Below the pieces are notes generated by a model, which was given only the letters and a program-made list of their open reading frames with translations, was not told where the DNA came from and searched no databases. From assembly GCA_018389105.1 (NCBI GenBank), contig JACATO010000684.1:496001-560000 (forward strand): a stretch of DNA of 64,000 bases, written 5' to 3'. This DNA comes from Nautilus pompilius. Lineage: Eukaryota > Mollusca > Cephalopoda > Nautilida > Nautilidae. The translations under genes and the position numbers were made by a program. Below are positions 53,101 to 58,401 of the stretch, one piece after another (positions within the stretch are counted from its first letter, which is position 1; every line of letters begins with the position of its first letter).

Positions 53101-55950
53101 CACAGTACCATCGACAACTACACATGCAATAGACAATGCAATATTGCAAACGGAGGTTAAACTGCTGGTGCCATATTCATTTAAGTCCAGATTCTGTCTA
53201 GAAATCAATCATGGACAGGCTAGTCTGAAGAAAAGTTGAGGAAAGATTCACTGTGTCCTTACCAAGATATATTTATTTGGTTAGGATACCCTGATGGCTG
53301 GGATAGCATTCATGTTGGTCAAAGAACTGATCTTTTCAACATGAGGCGTCAGGGATAAAATCATTATGCCCGTAATTATCCCTTTGTCAAATAGCAAGGT
53401 ACCAACTTCATCCTTATAGACAACACCGCCTGTCTGCAAAGTGCACATTGTCAATACTGCAGTTTTGGTCTACAAAGTCACTTACATTGGGTGGCCTGCA
53501 CAATCTCTGGACCTATCCAAGAGTAAATATTTAGGACATTCTAAGAAAGCATGTTCGTAGTCAGCAAGCCTGCCCATCTCTTGATTAGCCAGAAGTGACC
53601 ACCCCACAACTGCAGCAAGATCGCCTGATTCAGCCAATATCAAGGCATGTACAAGCTTGTATCAAGGTCAACAGCAGTCACATGTTATTAAACCTTTTTC
53701 TGCCAATGTCAATTTGTCTATGATCATATTCAAACTGGCATTGTGCTGCCATTTCCACACCCATTTTGTTTTCACTTAACAGTTTAACTTAGCTTCCAAT
53801 GACATCAATTTTTTTAATGGATAATTTAGATCAATATGCAGAATATGTACAAATATATCATACAAGTACTACAGGTTTGGAAACATTTGTTGCTTTTTTT
53901 TTTTTTGAGAAGTACATTTTCTTCTCAATACAAAAATTTGTACTTTTCACTAGAAATGGAAAACCAATAATTTCTTTGAACTATACATTTATAAATAAAG
54001 AATGTTGCCAAAATTAACAGATCAAAAGGTGTTACTTCTTTCAAAATCTTACTAATAACCAAGTTTCATTAATTCAGCATCTAAACTCATATTACTACTA
54101 TAATCACATTTTTCTAGCCTATTCAATGTTCTTCAAAATAGATCAACTACAATATCATATACACTTTACATTTTACAAATTTAATTTGCAAACTATCACA
54201 CTAACTTTTTCTAACAATTTGTTTTTTACTTTGCAAAGTAATGACATCAATTTTTTTCTAATTAAAATATCAAAAGTAGATGCAATAATGACTATTTAAA
54301 GTACCTGATATGGAAAGCAATCGCTGTTATAATTTTGTTGAAAAGCCAGAAATGTATTTATTTATTTAATACTAATCTCTGCCATATTTATATTTTCAGA
54401 GTATTTGGGTTTGTCTGCAGGTATATACATATTTATACATATACCACCCTTTTTTTTTTCCATATCACGTTGTCCAGACCTCATTTAGAGTAAGCACTGC
54501 AGGCTTTATGTTAAAGAAGTTGAGGGGGGAGAACAGGGGGAGGAGTGCAAAGGTGTTTTACGAGAATGAGTCAGATAACGAAGGATCTGCTTTTCTGAAC
54601 GAACAGCAACAAATTAAACTGTCTACCCCTGCATATCAAAGATTACAAGAGTTGATTAAGATTTGGAAATTTGTTTCATAAGGTACTGAAAAAGTAGAAA
54701 AAAATGTGCTTTCTGGGATTTTTGTGTTGTTATTATTTCAGGCTATATATGATGATGATTTAAAGCATTAAATGCATCCTAGCAAGCTCAACAAGTGGTT
54801 TTCCAGCAACATAGCAGTAAGTGGACATAAGAATCTGCCCAGCAAAACTGATCAATGGACAACTATTAGCTTATCTAGAAATGCAGTGGATAAGTGGGAT
54901 GAAAGGCGTCTTACCCCTCTGTAAATGCATATCATACATATAATAAATTTAATAAAAAATGTAGTTGAAGTACTTAATTGTTTATATACATGGACAATAA
55001 TTTAATTGCTAAGTTTTATAAATATCTAACTAAGAGAAAATCATTCAAAGTGAAAATCTTAACATAAGGAATTCCAAAAGCTTCTCTAAAAACCATGTGC
55101 CACTTCTAGTTAATTAACACTTAGATTACAGTGGTATATACGAGGAGGAATATTCCAAAGCCCTGTAAAACACGAAATAAAATTTGCATTGTCAGACATG
55201 TGAAAGCCAATCAATGTGTTTTCTACAACTCCAAATAAACTCCTGGAACAGAATATTTGCCGGATTAAACCAATGGATGTAGAGAACTTGGAAGCTTGCA
55301 AAACCCTGACGATGTGCCAGGACAGGAGAAACTACCCAGAAGTTAGGTAGCAAGCAGATAATGGTGTAGTAGCATCTTCCTTTTGAAGCAATCCCTAACC
55401 CTGTCATGAACTGGAGGATCAAAGGCCAGAGAGTGACATGAAAATGATGTATATAAGACTCTGTAGATCTGAGAACCTTTCAGGTGGGTTTCAGCACACA
55501 CACAAGGTGACGACGTAGGTTAATATACAGCAATCCTCATCCACCCCTCACTGGGGTTAGGATTGATTGCCCAGTGTCCAGGGGTAGATAACTCTAGCCG
55601 GCGTCTTTTACTGTTAGAATAAGCATGTGTAGCTACTAGTCGATATAGGAAGGCCGACCCACCTTGTGCTGCCAGTGCTGGTGGGTTATCACCCTGCTCT
55701 TGACTTCCCACACGTTAACCTTCCCATCCTCCGAGCAGCTGCAGCAGAGCCCCAACCCCCGGGGCTCCAGCGCCAACCCCGACACGCGGTCCGAGTGCCG
55801 CACAGCCCCCGTCAACTTCGGCGGCAGGAGCTGCGCGTCGAAGACGAACACTTCATGCCTGCACCCGTAGACAAAAACACCGGCCTCGTTGGCATCGCAG
55901 ACCCTGCTGCAGTACCAGCTCGGGGATGGCGGCAGGACGAACTCGGACAT
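11268..55950 (-). CDS. GEMIN5: GEMIN5, gem-associated protein 5, 5' 17 exons (3' end outside window)
   Basis: GEMIN5 is the SMN-complex subunit that binds the Sm site and m7G cap of pre-snRNAs and delivers them for Sm-core assembly in the cytoplasm. Seventeen exons were joined by splice sites and phase, giving 861 codons in frame with no stop. The protein opens with LPPSPSWYC and runs through about 14 WD40 blades (residues 1 to about 700). A basic linker with GKTKKKKK follows (about 704-715), then [13 protein letters not shown] (about 826-838), which aligns with the human linker before the TPR-like domain. Human cap/Sm-site residues W14, Y15, R33, W286, R335, F381, Y474 and Y660 have identical counterparts; K641 is Arg. 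Human GEMIN5 is about 1500 residues, so roughly 650 C-terminal residues are missing and probably lie at lower coordinates outside the window. Exon order, phases and homology agree; the family assignment is very secure. Confidence 0.94.
11394..14480. other. GEMIN5 intron 16, 3' part, no element recognised
   Basis: AT-rich intronic sequence next to the acceptor of exon 17. It contains T runs near 13230 and 13760 and a TA repeat at 14085-14119. No coding feature can be supported. Confidence 0.6.
14085..14119. repeat. (TA)n microsatellite
   Basis: Roughly 17 TA units, uninterrupted. Confidence 0.93.
14885..15214 (+). pseudogene. Unidentified protein fragment, possibly BEN-like, inside intron 16
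   Basis: An open frame from about 14885 to a TAA at 15214 contains [20 protein letters not shown] followed by ALASSTMKK and [20 protein letters not shown]. The pattern of a Leu-rich helix, an LF/IFP turn and a C-terminal basic helix suggests a small DNA-binding fold such as BEN, but I do not recognise the family with confidence. It sits just 5' of the Penelope-like GIY-YIG relic on the same strand. It may be an independent relic or part of a composite insertion. Confidence 0.35.
15430..15980 (+). pseudogene. Penelope-like element relic, GIY-YIG endonuclease end
   Basis: Conceptual translation, with several stops and frameshifts, contains [14 protein letters not shown], then [11 protein letters not shown]. 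Further on it gives [32 protein letters not shown], and finally EPHWKI and IKEAAHMW. This is the order of the C-terminal GIY-YIG endonuclease of Penelope-like retroelements (linker after RT, then Tyr, then KGETGR, then the EH helix). The reverse transcriptase is not recognisable upstream. It is a 5'-truncated, inactive copy lying opposite in strand to its host gene. Confidence 0.75.
16001..16200 (+). repeat. tRNA-like (SINE-type) segment and retroelement tail
   Basis: TAGCCTAGTGG at 16009-16019 fits a pol III A box and GAGTTCAAAATCC at 16057-16069 resembles a B box. The spacing of about 48 nt is slightly long for a tRNA. The tail contains CTGATGACAGCCGAAG and CCCGAAACATCAG, a pattern often seen near the 3' ends of Penelope-type and related retroelements. 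The segment follows the GIY-YIG relic directly, so it may be a SINE insertion or the 3' end of the same element. Confidence 0.45.
17040..17890 (+). pseudogene. Tc1-like transposase relic (intron 16)
   Basis: Frames in order give [72 protein letters not shown] and [13 protein letters not shown]. This is the order of a Tc1-family DDE domain. The first catalytic Asp (DESRF in active copies) is Asn. The second Asp (ILMD) and the final Glu (PIENVW) remain. Frame changes and internal stops show that it is dead. Confidence 0.85.
18218..20302 (-). mobile_element. pogo-like (POGK/Brinker-HTH) DNA transposon, about 2.1 kb
   Basis: The left end reads GCGTAAAGTGCCATGTATTA; the right end, inverted, reads CCATAAAGTGCTGTGTATTA. 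This gives terminal inverted repeats of over 20 bp. The right end is flanked by TA (20303-20304), as expected for pogo; the left flank is TG, probably mutated. The transposase relic lies inside on the minus strand. Confidence 0.8.
18673..19802 (-). pseudogene. pogo-like transposase pseudogene
   Basis: The frame starts at the ATG at 19802 with [15 protein letters not shown] and [12 protein letters not shown], a Brinker-type helix-turn-helix. An in-frame TAG follows within the linker (SWRCSQ-stop-KIEAM). A CENP-B-type HTH contains [19 protein letters not shown]-domain pieces in shifting frames include [35 protein letters not shown] and [13 protein letters not shown]. The usual acidic C-terminus ends EEDSGD before a TAG at 18673-18675. 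The family is that behind vertebrate POGK. Stop and frameshifts make it inactive. Confidence 0.85.
20303..25476. other. GEMIN5 intron 16, 5' part, mostly unrecognised
   Basis: No exon or named element was found. Between about 21390 and 22280, base composition and long broken open frames on both strands suggest an old repeat or coding relic, but I could not assign it. A short G run lies near 23730. Confidence 0.45.
25477..25623 (-). CDS. GEMIN5: GEMIN5 exon 16 (residues 771-820, linker)
   Basis: The acceptor is ctggcag and the donor GACAG/GTAACA, phase 1. The peptide ([16 protein letters not shown] through [11 protein letters not shown]) has no clear human counterpart. It is placed here by open frame, matching phase on both sides and position between two recognised exons. 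It could include alternative sequence. Confidence 0.75.
25624..28269. other. GEMIN5 intron 15, nothing recognised
   Basis: A C run near 26625 and AT-rich sequence; no element identified. Two imperfectly repeated stretches at about 27285-27380 and 27570-27665 share GTAACTA, a TTTACTNCANA core and GGACATCCCAT in the same order, suggesting a local duplication. Confidence 0.45.
28270..28473 (-). CDS. GEMIN5: GEMIN5 exon 15 (residues 703-771, basic linker)
   Basis: The exon begins [12 protein letters not shown], matching the human AKPKKKKK stretch just after the propellers. It continues with a low-similarity acidic and Leu-rich segment ([17 protein letters not shown]) that could form a short helix. 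The acceptor is gtttgacag and the donor TCTG/GTACGT, phase 1. Confidence 0.88.
28474..29935. other. GEMIN5 intron 14, nothing recognised
   Basis: AT-rich intronic DNA with short plus- and minus-strand open frames lacking any family signature. Confidence 0.6.
29936..30104 (-). CDS. GEMIN5: GEMIN5 exon 14 (residues 647-703, last WD blade)
   Basis: The exon encodes [20 protein letters not shown], then LCALWS and [14 protein letters not shown], aligning with human FRGHRGRLLCVAWS and IYSGADDFCVHKW. The donor is CACA/GTAAGT, phase 1. Confidence 0.94.
30978..31243. mobile_element. mariner-type MITE, 266 bp, flanked by TA
   Basis: The left end begins TGAGGTCTATCGAAAAAGTA and the inverted right end begins CGAGGTCTGTCGAAAAAGTA; the match continues through TCCGACTTTA, 28 of 30 positions identical. 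TA flanks both sides (30976-30977 and 31244-31245). The interior is GC-richer than the intron and non-coding. The near-identity of the two ends suggests a young insertion in GEMIN5 intron 13. Confidence 0.88.
31462..31610 (-). CDS. GEMIN5: GEMIN5 exon 13 (residues 597-646)
   Basis: The exon encodes [14 protein letters not shown] and [12 protein letters not shown]. The Tyr in SASYDG matches human Tyr660. The RNA-contacting human Lys641 (GHTAKITS) is Arg here (GHSRRITG), a charge-conserving change. The acceptor is ttttaaaag and the donor CAG/GTATAA, phase 0. Confidence 0.93.
31611..32689. other. GEMIN5 intron 12, 3' part, nothing recognised
   Basis: AT-rich intron sequence between exon 13 and the relic described next. 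Confidence 0.55.
33400..34860 (+). pseudogene. Relic of a transposon-associated protein family with an LHxFxGCDSTS-like motif
   Basis: Broken frames on the plus strand give [62 protein letters not shown] and, in an open frame from 34522, [31 protein letters not shown] and [11 protein letters not shown] know this arrangement (substrate-like central domain, EADTR region, then ALHAFTGCDSTS) from abundant uncharacterised proteins of corals, molluscs and other aquatic invertebrates that behave like repeats. A metal-binding or nuclease-like role is possible but not shown. Stops and frameshifts make this copy inactive. The 5' limit is uncertain and may reach about 32690. Confidence 0.6.
35841..36034 (-). 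CDS. GEMIN5: GEMIN5 exon 12 (residues 532-597)
   Basis: The exon encodes [20 protein letters not shown], then [10 protein letters not shown] and [17 protein letters not shown], aligning with the human [20 protein letters not shown] blade. The acceptor is ctcttcctag and the donor CTTG/GTAAGG, phase 1. Confidence 0.93.
36035..38915. other. GEMIN5 intron 11, nothing recognised
   Basis: AT-rich. The stretch 38040-38560 is slightly GC-richer, with a 101-codon minus-strand frame, but shows no motif I can name. Confidence 0.5.
38916..38989 (-). CDS. GEMIN5: GEMIN5 exon 11 (residues 508-532)
   Basis: This short 74-nt exon encodes [19 protein letters not shown], aligning with human TEISWKADGKIMALGNEDG. 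The preceding intron is only 102 bp, the shortest in the gene. The donor is GG/GTAAGT, phase 2. Confidence 0.93.
39092..39222 (-). CDS. GEMIN5: GEMIN5 exon 10 (residues 464-507)
   Basis: The exon encodes [15 protein letters not shown] and [13 protein letters not shown], aligning with human LYSCGGEGIVLQHNP and the following INKLI segment. The acceptor is ctatttcag and the donor ACG/GTAAGG, phase 0. Confidence 0.92.
39223..41114. other. GEMIN5 intron 9, nothing recognised
   Basis: Contains a T run near 39670 and a G run near 40780. The stretch 39900-40120 is more balanced in composition and may be an old repeat. Confidence 0.5.
41115..41191 (-). CDS. GEMIN5: GEMIN5 exon 9 (residues 438-464)
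   Basis: This 77-nt exon encodes [20 protein letters not shown]. The Tyr in GTVYV matches human Tyr474 (cap binding). The acceptor is tttcag and the donor ACCA/GTAAGT, phase 1. Confidence 0.94.
41192..42110 (-). other. GEMIN5 intron 8, GC-AG type
   Basis: The intron begins GCAAGC at 42110 and ends in CAG at 41192. Reading frame and protein homology on both sides force these boundaries. No repeat was recognised inside. Confidence 0.85.
42111..42196 (-). CDS. GEMIN5: GEMIN5 exon 8 (residues 410-438), GC donor
   Basis: The acceptor is gttgttttacag. The exon encodes [20 protein letters not shown] and ends in TLSNR split across the junction. The donor is AACAG/GCAAGC, so this intron is GC-AG. 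Phase 2 into the next exon is required to give [12 protein letters not shown], as in the human protein, so the GC donor is not a misreading. Confidence 0.94.
42197..43711. other. GEMIN5 intron 7, part 3' of the mariner insertion
   Basis: No coding element recognised. An A/T-rich segment near 42965 and short open frames only. Confidence 0.5.
43712..44996 (+). mobile_element. mariner transposon, 1285 bp, complete ends
   Basis: The left end TTAGGTCGTTAC and the inverted right end TTAGGTTGTTG are both followed by AAAGTTTTGTCAGTTTTT, forming about 30-bp TIRs with a small indel. Both ends are flanked by TA (43710-43711 and 44997-44998). The length is typical of mariner. It lies in GEMIN5 intron 7, antisense to the gene. 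Confidence 0.93.
43904..44920 (+). pseudogene. mariner transposase pseudogene (Hsmar1/SETMAR-like)
   Basis: The N-terminal HTH part includes [15 protein letters not shown] and [17 protein letters not shown]. The second HTH includes [30 protein letters not shown]; the catalytic core includes [17 protein letters not shown] and [15 protein letters not shown]. The C-terminal part has [14 protein letters not shown] before TAA. The sequence is close to the SETMAR/Hsmar1 branch. At least three frameshifts divide it. The first two catalytic Asp (CDNKW, LHDH) are present, but the third position, in SPTVYHLF, is Val where active mariners have Asp, so the copy is dead. Confidence 0.92.
45187..45302 (-). 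CDS. GEMIN5: GEMIN5 exon 7 (residues 371-409)
   Basis: The exon encodes [16 protein letters not shown] and [11 protein letters not shown], matching human SLAIGVGDGMIRVWNTL and FWQGVKSKVTA. The acceptor region is unusual: about 8 purines (taaaaaag) separate the pyrimidine tract from the AG. The donor is AGC/GTGAGT, phase 0. Confidence 0.94.
45303..46148. other. GEMIN5 intron 6, nothing recognised
   Basis: Contains a C run near 45570; no gene or repeat element identified. Confidence 0.6.
46149..46245 (-). CDS. GEMIN5: GEMIN5 exon 6 (residues 339-371)
   Basis: This 97-nt exon encodes VIFWDLATC and [12 protein letters not shown]. The Phe in GGFAY aligns with human Phe381 of the Sm-site pocket. 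The acceptor is tattatag and the donor CCAG/GTAAAT, phase 1. Confidence 0.94.
46246..47045. other. GEMIN5 intron 5 with a possible SINE fragment
   Basis: Around 46615-46830 the composition becomes balanced, and a B-box-like GTGGGTTTAAATCC occurs at 46637-46650 followed by an unrelated body. This looks like a decayed tRNA-derived SINE in the plus orientation, but no A box is convincing. Confidence 0.35.
47046..47193 (-). CDS. GEMIN5: GEMIN5 exon 5 (residues 289-338)
   Basis: The acceptor is tttttag before GGGTCAG; the donor is CAG/GTGAGT, phase 0. The exon encodes GGQLLLWNL and [12 protein letters not shown], ending LITTSLDRQ. The Arg in HARSIF corresponds to human Arg335 of the RNA-binding surface. 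Confidence 0.94.
47194..48078. other. GEMIN5 intron 4
   Basis: AT-rich, with a GT-rich microsatellite around 47899-47930. No element recognised. Confidence 0.6.
47899..47930. repeat. (GT)n-type imperfect microsatellite
   Basis: GTGCGTGTGTGTGTGTGTGC followed by further GT/GC steps. Confidence 0.8.
48079..48328 (-). CDS. GEMIN5: GEMIN5 exon 4 (residues 206-289, cap-binding Trp)
   Basis: The acceptor follows an uninterrupted run of about 19 T. The 250-nt exon encodes [15 protein letters not shown] and [10 protein letters not shown], then VSSSFG. The Trp in KLWLTLH aligns with human Trp286, which stacks on the m7G cap. The loop between blades is shorter than in human. The donor is GG/GTATGC, phase 2. 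Confidence 0.95.
48329..50554. other. GEMIN5 intron 3, nothing recognised
   Basis: Begins near two alternative donors and ends in a long T run before the acceptor at 48329. A short (TA)n tract is near 49710 and a T run near 50490. No coding relic identified. Confidence 0.55.
50555..50700 (-). CDS. GEMIN5: GEMIN5 exon 3 (residues 157-206)
   Basis: The exon starts after tttttctcag and encodes [20 protein letters not shown], then [18 protein letters not shown], nearly colinear with the human blade. The donor chosen is CAAG/GTGAAG, phase 1. A second in-frame donor 18 nt downstream (TTA/GTAAGC, exon end 50537) would add six residues and keep the same phase, so the 3' boundary could be either or both. 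Confidence 0.93.
50701..51798. other. GEMIN5 intron 2, nothing recognised
   Basis: AT-rich intronic sequence without recognisable repeat or open frame. Confidence 0.6.
51799..51980 (-). CDS. GEMIN5: GEMIN5 exon 2 (residues 97-157)
   Basis: The acceptor is ttcatttcag and the donor GG/GTAAGT. The 182-nt exon enters at phase 0 and leaves at phase 2. It encodes the second blade, with [17 protein letters not shown] aligning to human DLIVSGDEKGVVFCYWF and ending in EVVAVG. Confidence 0.95.
52760..53700 (+). pseudogene. Second Tc1-like transposase relic (intron 1)
   Basis: Broken frames read [20 protein letters not shown] then [12 protein letters not shown], matching the paired-type HTH and the basic GRP-like linker of Tc1 elements. 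Later pieces such as [36 protein letters not shown] and [20 protein letters not shown] follow Tc1 order to the C-terminus. It is much more degraded than the intron 16 copy, with many stops, and no catalytic residue is securely placed. Confidence 0.6.
53800..55662. other. GEMIN5 intron 1, 5' part, nothing recognised
   Basis: AT-rich sequence between the Tc1 relic and exon 1. A minus-strand frame at 55192-55422 has no family signature. Confidence 0.55.
55663..55950 (-). CDS. GEMIN5: GEMIN5 exon 1 (start codon, residues 1-96)
   Basis: The start ATG is at 55950-55948. It was chosen because the next residues, [14 protein letters not shown], align with the human N-terminus; an in-frame ATG further upstream adds only unconserved sequence. 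Trp12 and Tyr13 match human Trp14 and Tyr15, which stack on Sm-site bases, and the Arg in GCRHEV matches Arg33. The first WD blade ([10 protein letters not shown] to VNVWEV) is complete. The donor is AAG/GTGGGT, phase 0. This exon is markedly more GC-rich than the rest of the gene. Confidence 0.95.
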
Positions 55951-56178
55951 GGCGCAAGAGCGAGGAGGGCTGCGCGGAACCAGACAAAATGCCCGCCGTC
56001 CGTCCCTGCTCCGTGAGCACGTGACCACCCGGTGTAACCGTAAACGGTCTCCCGTGTCAAATTACTTCCGTCCTAAAAGAAAAGGACGCCTTCAGATTCT
56101 TACTTTGCAAACTGGTTCGACTTAAGAGATGGACGGTAAGAACACGTGTTAAAATACGATTATCTTTCTTCTCTAATA
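55951..56178 (-). promoter_or_regulatory. Probable GEMIN5 promoter / 5' UTR
   Basis: This short, relatively GC-rich block separates the GEMIN5 start codon from the transposon nest that begins at 56179. It contains a palindromic E-box CACGTG at 56018-56023 and an ETS-type site ACTTCCG (CGGAAGT on the minus strand) at 56064-56070. Both are common in housekeeping promoters. No TATA box is evident. Transcription start cannot be placed from sequence alone. Confidence 0.5.
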
Positions 56179-56352
56179 CCGCAAAATGGCGCTACTTTGA
56201 ACGAATTGTGCGGGGGAAAATTTTGTCAACTGTATCTGTTAAATGAATTTAATTAAATACGTTTCTGGCTTGGGCTGGTCATAACAGTAAATGATCACAA
56301 TGGTTATTTCCTTACTCTTTCACAAACTTAAGACTTGCGAATGAAAATATGC

Positions 56353-56388
56353 GTTCAAAGTAGCCCCTTAAATGGGGCCTCTTTGAAC
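56353..56388. repeat. Subterminal inverted repeat of the pogo-type element
   Basis: GTTCAAAGTAGCCCC, six bases, then GGGGCCTCTTTGAAC: the 15-bp end motif repeated head to head about 175 bp inside the left end. Another copy, AGGGCTACGTTGAAC, is at 56429-56443. These look like additional transposase binding sites. Confidence 0.65.
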
Positions 56389-56739
56389 ACAGGTATTTTG
56401 CATCTTTGTTCATAGTTGATGGCATTCAAGGGCTACGTTGAACAATCATAACGTGTTACTTTCATTTGGCAGTTACCATGATGCTCATGGGAGTTTTACT
56501 GTAGTTAAAGGGGGGTTTTTTACCCTATTTTGCATGTTTTCTGTGGTTGCAGGCGTGGATACAGGAAAAAAACGAACAAAGATTTTAATTCAAACGAGTT
56601 AAGATTTTTTATTTAAAACTAGTATGAACTGATCATGGCAACACCAGTAGAAATATTCATAAATAATATTTACACCATTAAATAAGTTTCAGGAAAAAAT
56701 ATGAACTGCATATAATAGTGAAGCATTAAACTTATGAAA

Positions 56740-57423
56740 GAAGTACATTTTCCAGTCCTGACAAAAGTCACAAACATAGGTCGTGTCCACGGGCTCTAGA
56801 AAGGCACATCCCTCATGTGTGACCACTTTGCAGAGTCTGAACATTGCATCTAGTCTTCTGTAGGGAGATGCGTATATTTTCCGCTACACACCAAGCAGAA
56901 AGTTTCCTCTTCAGTCGGTGATGTGCAACATTGTGCTGTGGAAGTTCTTTTGCTCCCCCTTGCCTTTTGGCTGGCTCGTTTTTCTATTTCTATTTGTACA
57001 ACTCGATGTAGATGTGCTCTGGTTCGGATAGGAAATCTTCTGGGTTGTTGCTCTTTCCAGGAATGACATTCGGGCCCCGGAAGGGTTTTTGGAAAACTGG
57101 GGAATTGTTCGCCCTGCATGTTTTAAGCGCGTGCAAACTAGAACTCTTATGTCAAGTGCATTCCCCACTCTGACAAAACCAGCAGATGACCTCTCATCTT
57201 CACTTCCTCTTCAGGAGTAAGGATTGTGGGATAACCTGGATTATTTACACGCTTCTCTTCTCATTCCGTTGGACAGTGATATTTTATACACCTCGTGTAC
57301 TTTGCACAAAGTCGTTTTTCCATCTATTATTTTCTGTAGGGCTTCATTCAGTCTTTCATCTGTGTCGTCCCTGTAGCTTCTGGAGCCAGCTTTTCTCACA
57401 TAATTCCGAACCGTTTTTAATGC
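56740..57423 (-). pseudogene. pogo/Tigger-like transposase, internally deleted (HTH and C-terminal zinc finger only)
   Basis: Reading leftwards from 57423, KTVRNYVRKAGSRSYRDD and NEALQKIIDGKTTLCKVHEV form a psq-type helix-turn-helix, followed by YPTILTPEEEVKMRGHL as in the start of the CENP-B HTH region. About 150 bp later come RGPNVIPGKSNNPEDFLS-like sequence, ETFCLVCSGKY and VVTHEGCAFLEPVDTTYVC, then DFCQ, a Cys/His-rich PHD-like tail seen at the C-terminus of many invertebrate pogo transposases. The entire DDE domain is missing. Frameshifts are present, so this is a deletion derivative. Confidence 0.72.
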
Positions 57424-58401
57424 ATAGATCTTTATCTGAAAAGGAGGGGGGATGGAAGGGTGTTAGAAACGTAGGACTGGCAAATTAATTTTTCATTAAT
57501 TATTATATTGTAACAAAATATCAATGATTAGCTGGTAAAGTTAATCAACAAATACGAAAATATGACAGTATCAGGGATCAGAGTCACTTTAATGCGCTGT
57601 TATTGCCCCCATTTTCATAATCTACAAGGTAGACTTCAATTTCAATTAGCCCAACATATAACCACGGAATAAAATCAAATTATATCAGTGTGTCAGTTGT
57701 CTAGACCTACATATGTATTGAGAGACGTGCGTCATATCCAAGAGAAACATCCACTTTCCAACAGAAAGTATCACAACAACAGAAATGTGGTCATCCCAGG
57801 CCGCCATTTTGGAAGCACCGGTCCCGCACAAACTGCAGCTTCAGAGTAATATGCTTTCCCGATTTTTAAGCAGGACATTATAAAAAATTTAATGCATGCC
57901 GAAATATCAATAAGAATATGAGATAATTTCATAGGTCCCAAGTGACCGCCAAACCGATAGGAGAACCCAGCCGACCCGCTGGGACCCGGATGATAAAAAA
58001 CCCCGCTAATTCACCGCTATTGTTTTTGCAGACGAAATAATTTACGGCAATTTTCTATCCCCTCGGTTATCTGTGTTAAGAAGATCGTGGCGAATGGCGA
58101 AGGCCCGAGTCCACCAGTAAAGAAACGAAAGCTTGTGCATTCCAAAACTTGCTTTAATAAAGATGTCGTCTGCTTCGTTCCAGTGTATACGGGCTGTGAA
58201 AAAACCAGCCAAGTTCTTGTTATTAATATAATGGTTTCTGTTATTAACTAATATTTAATGGCATTGAATTCATTAATATGCTAATTTTCCCATGATTCGC
58301 AGTCTTGAAAAAGCCTTTGAAAAAATATATTTCATTAATTTTCCTTATAATATATAAGTTTCCCCAAATTAATAGCTCGATATGTTATTTTTATTTTTAG
58401 T
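57424..58401. other. Non-coding part of the transposon nest
   Basis: No gene recognised. A GC-richer block at 57780-58170 contains CCGCCATTTTGG (minus-strand ATG at 57805) and a short minus-strand frame MAAWDDHISVVV that soon stops; it may be the 5' end of a lost element. Confidence 0.4.

Noticed and set aside
55666-56016. Plus-strand open frames opposite GEMIN5 exon 1.
   Set aside because: GC-rich antisense of a well-supported coding exon.
56183-56191. AAAATGGCG as a YY1 site of the GEMIN5 promoter.
   Set aside because: It is part of the pogo-type terminal inverted repeat, so its presence is explained by the element; any promoter role would be secondary.
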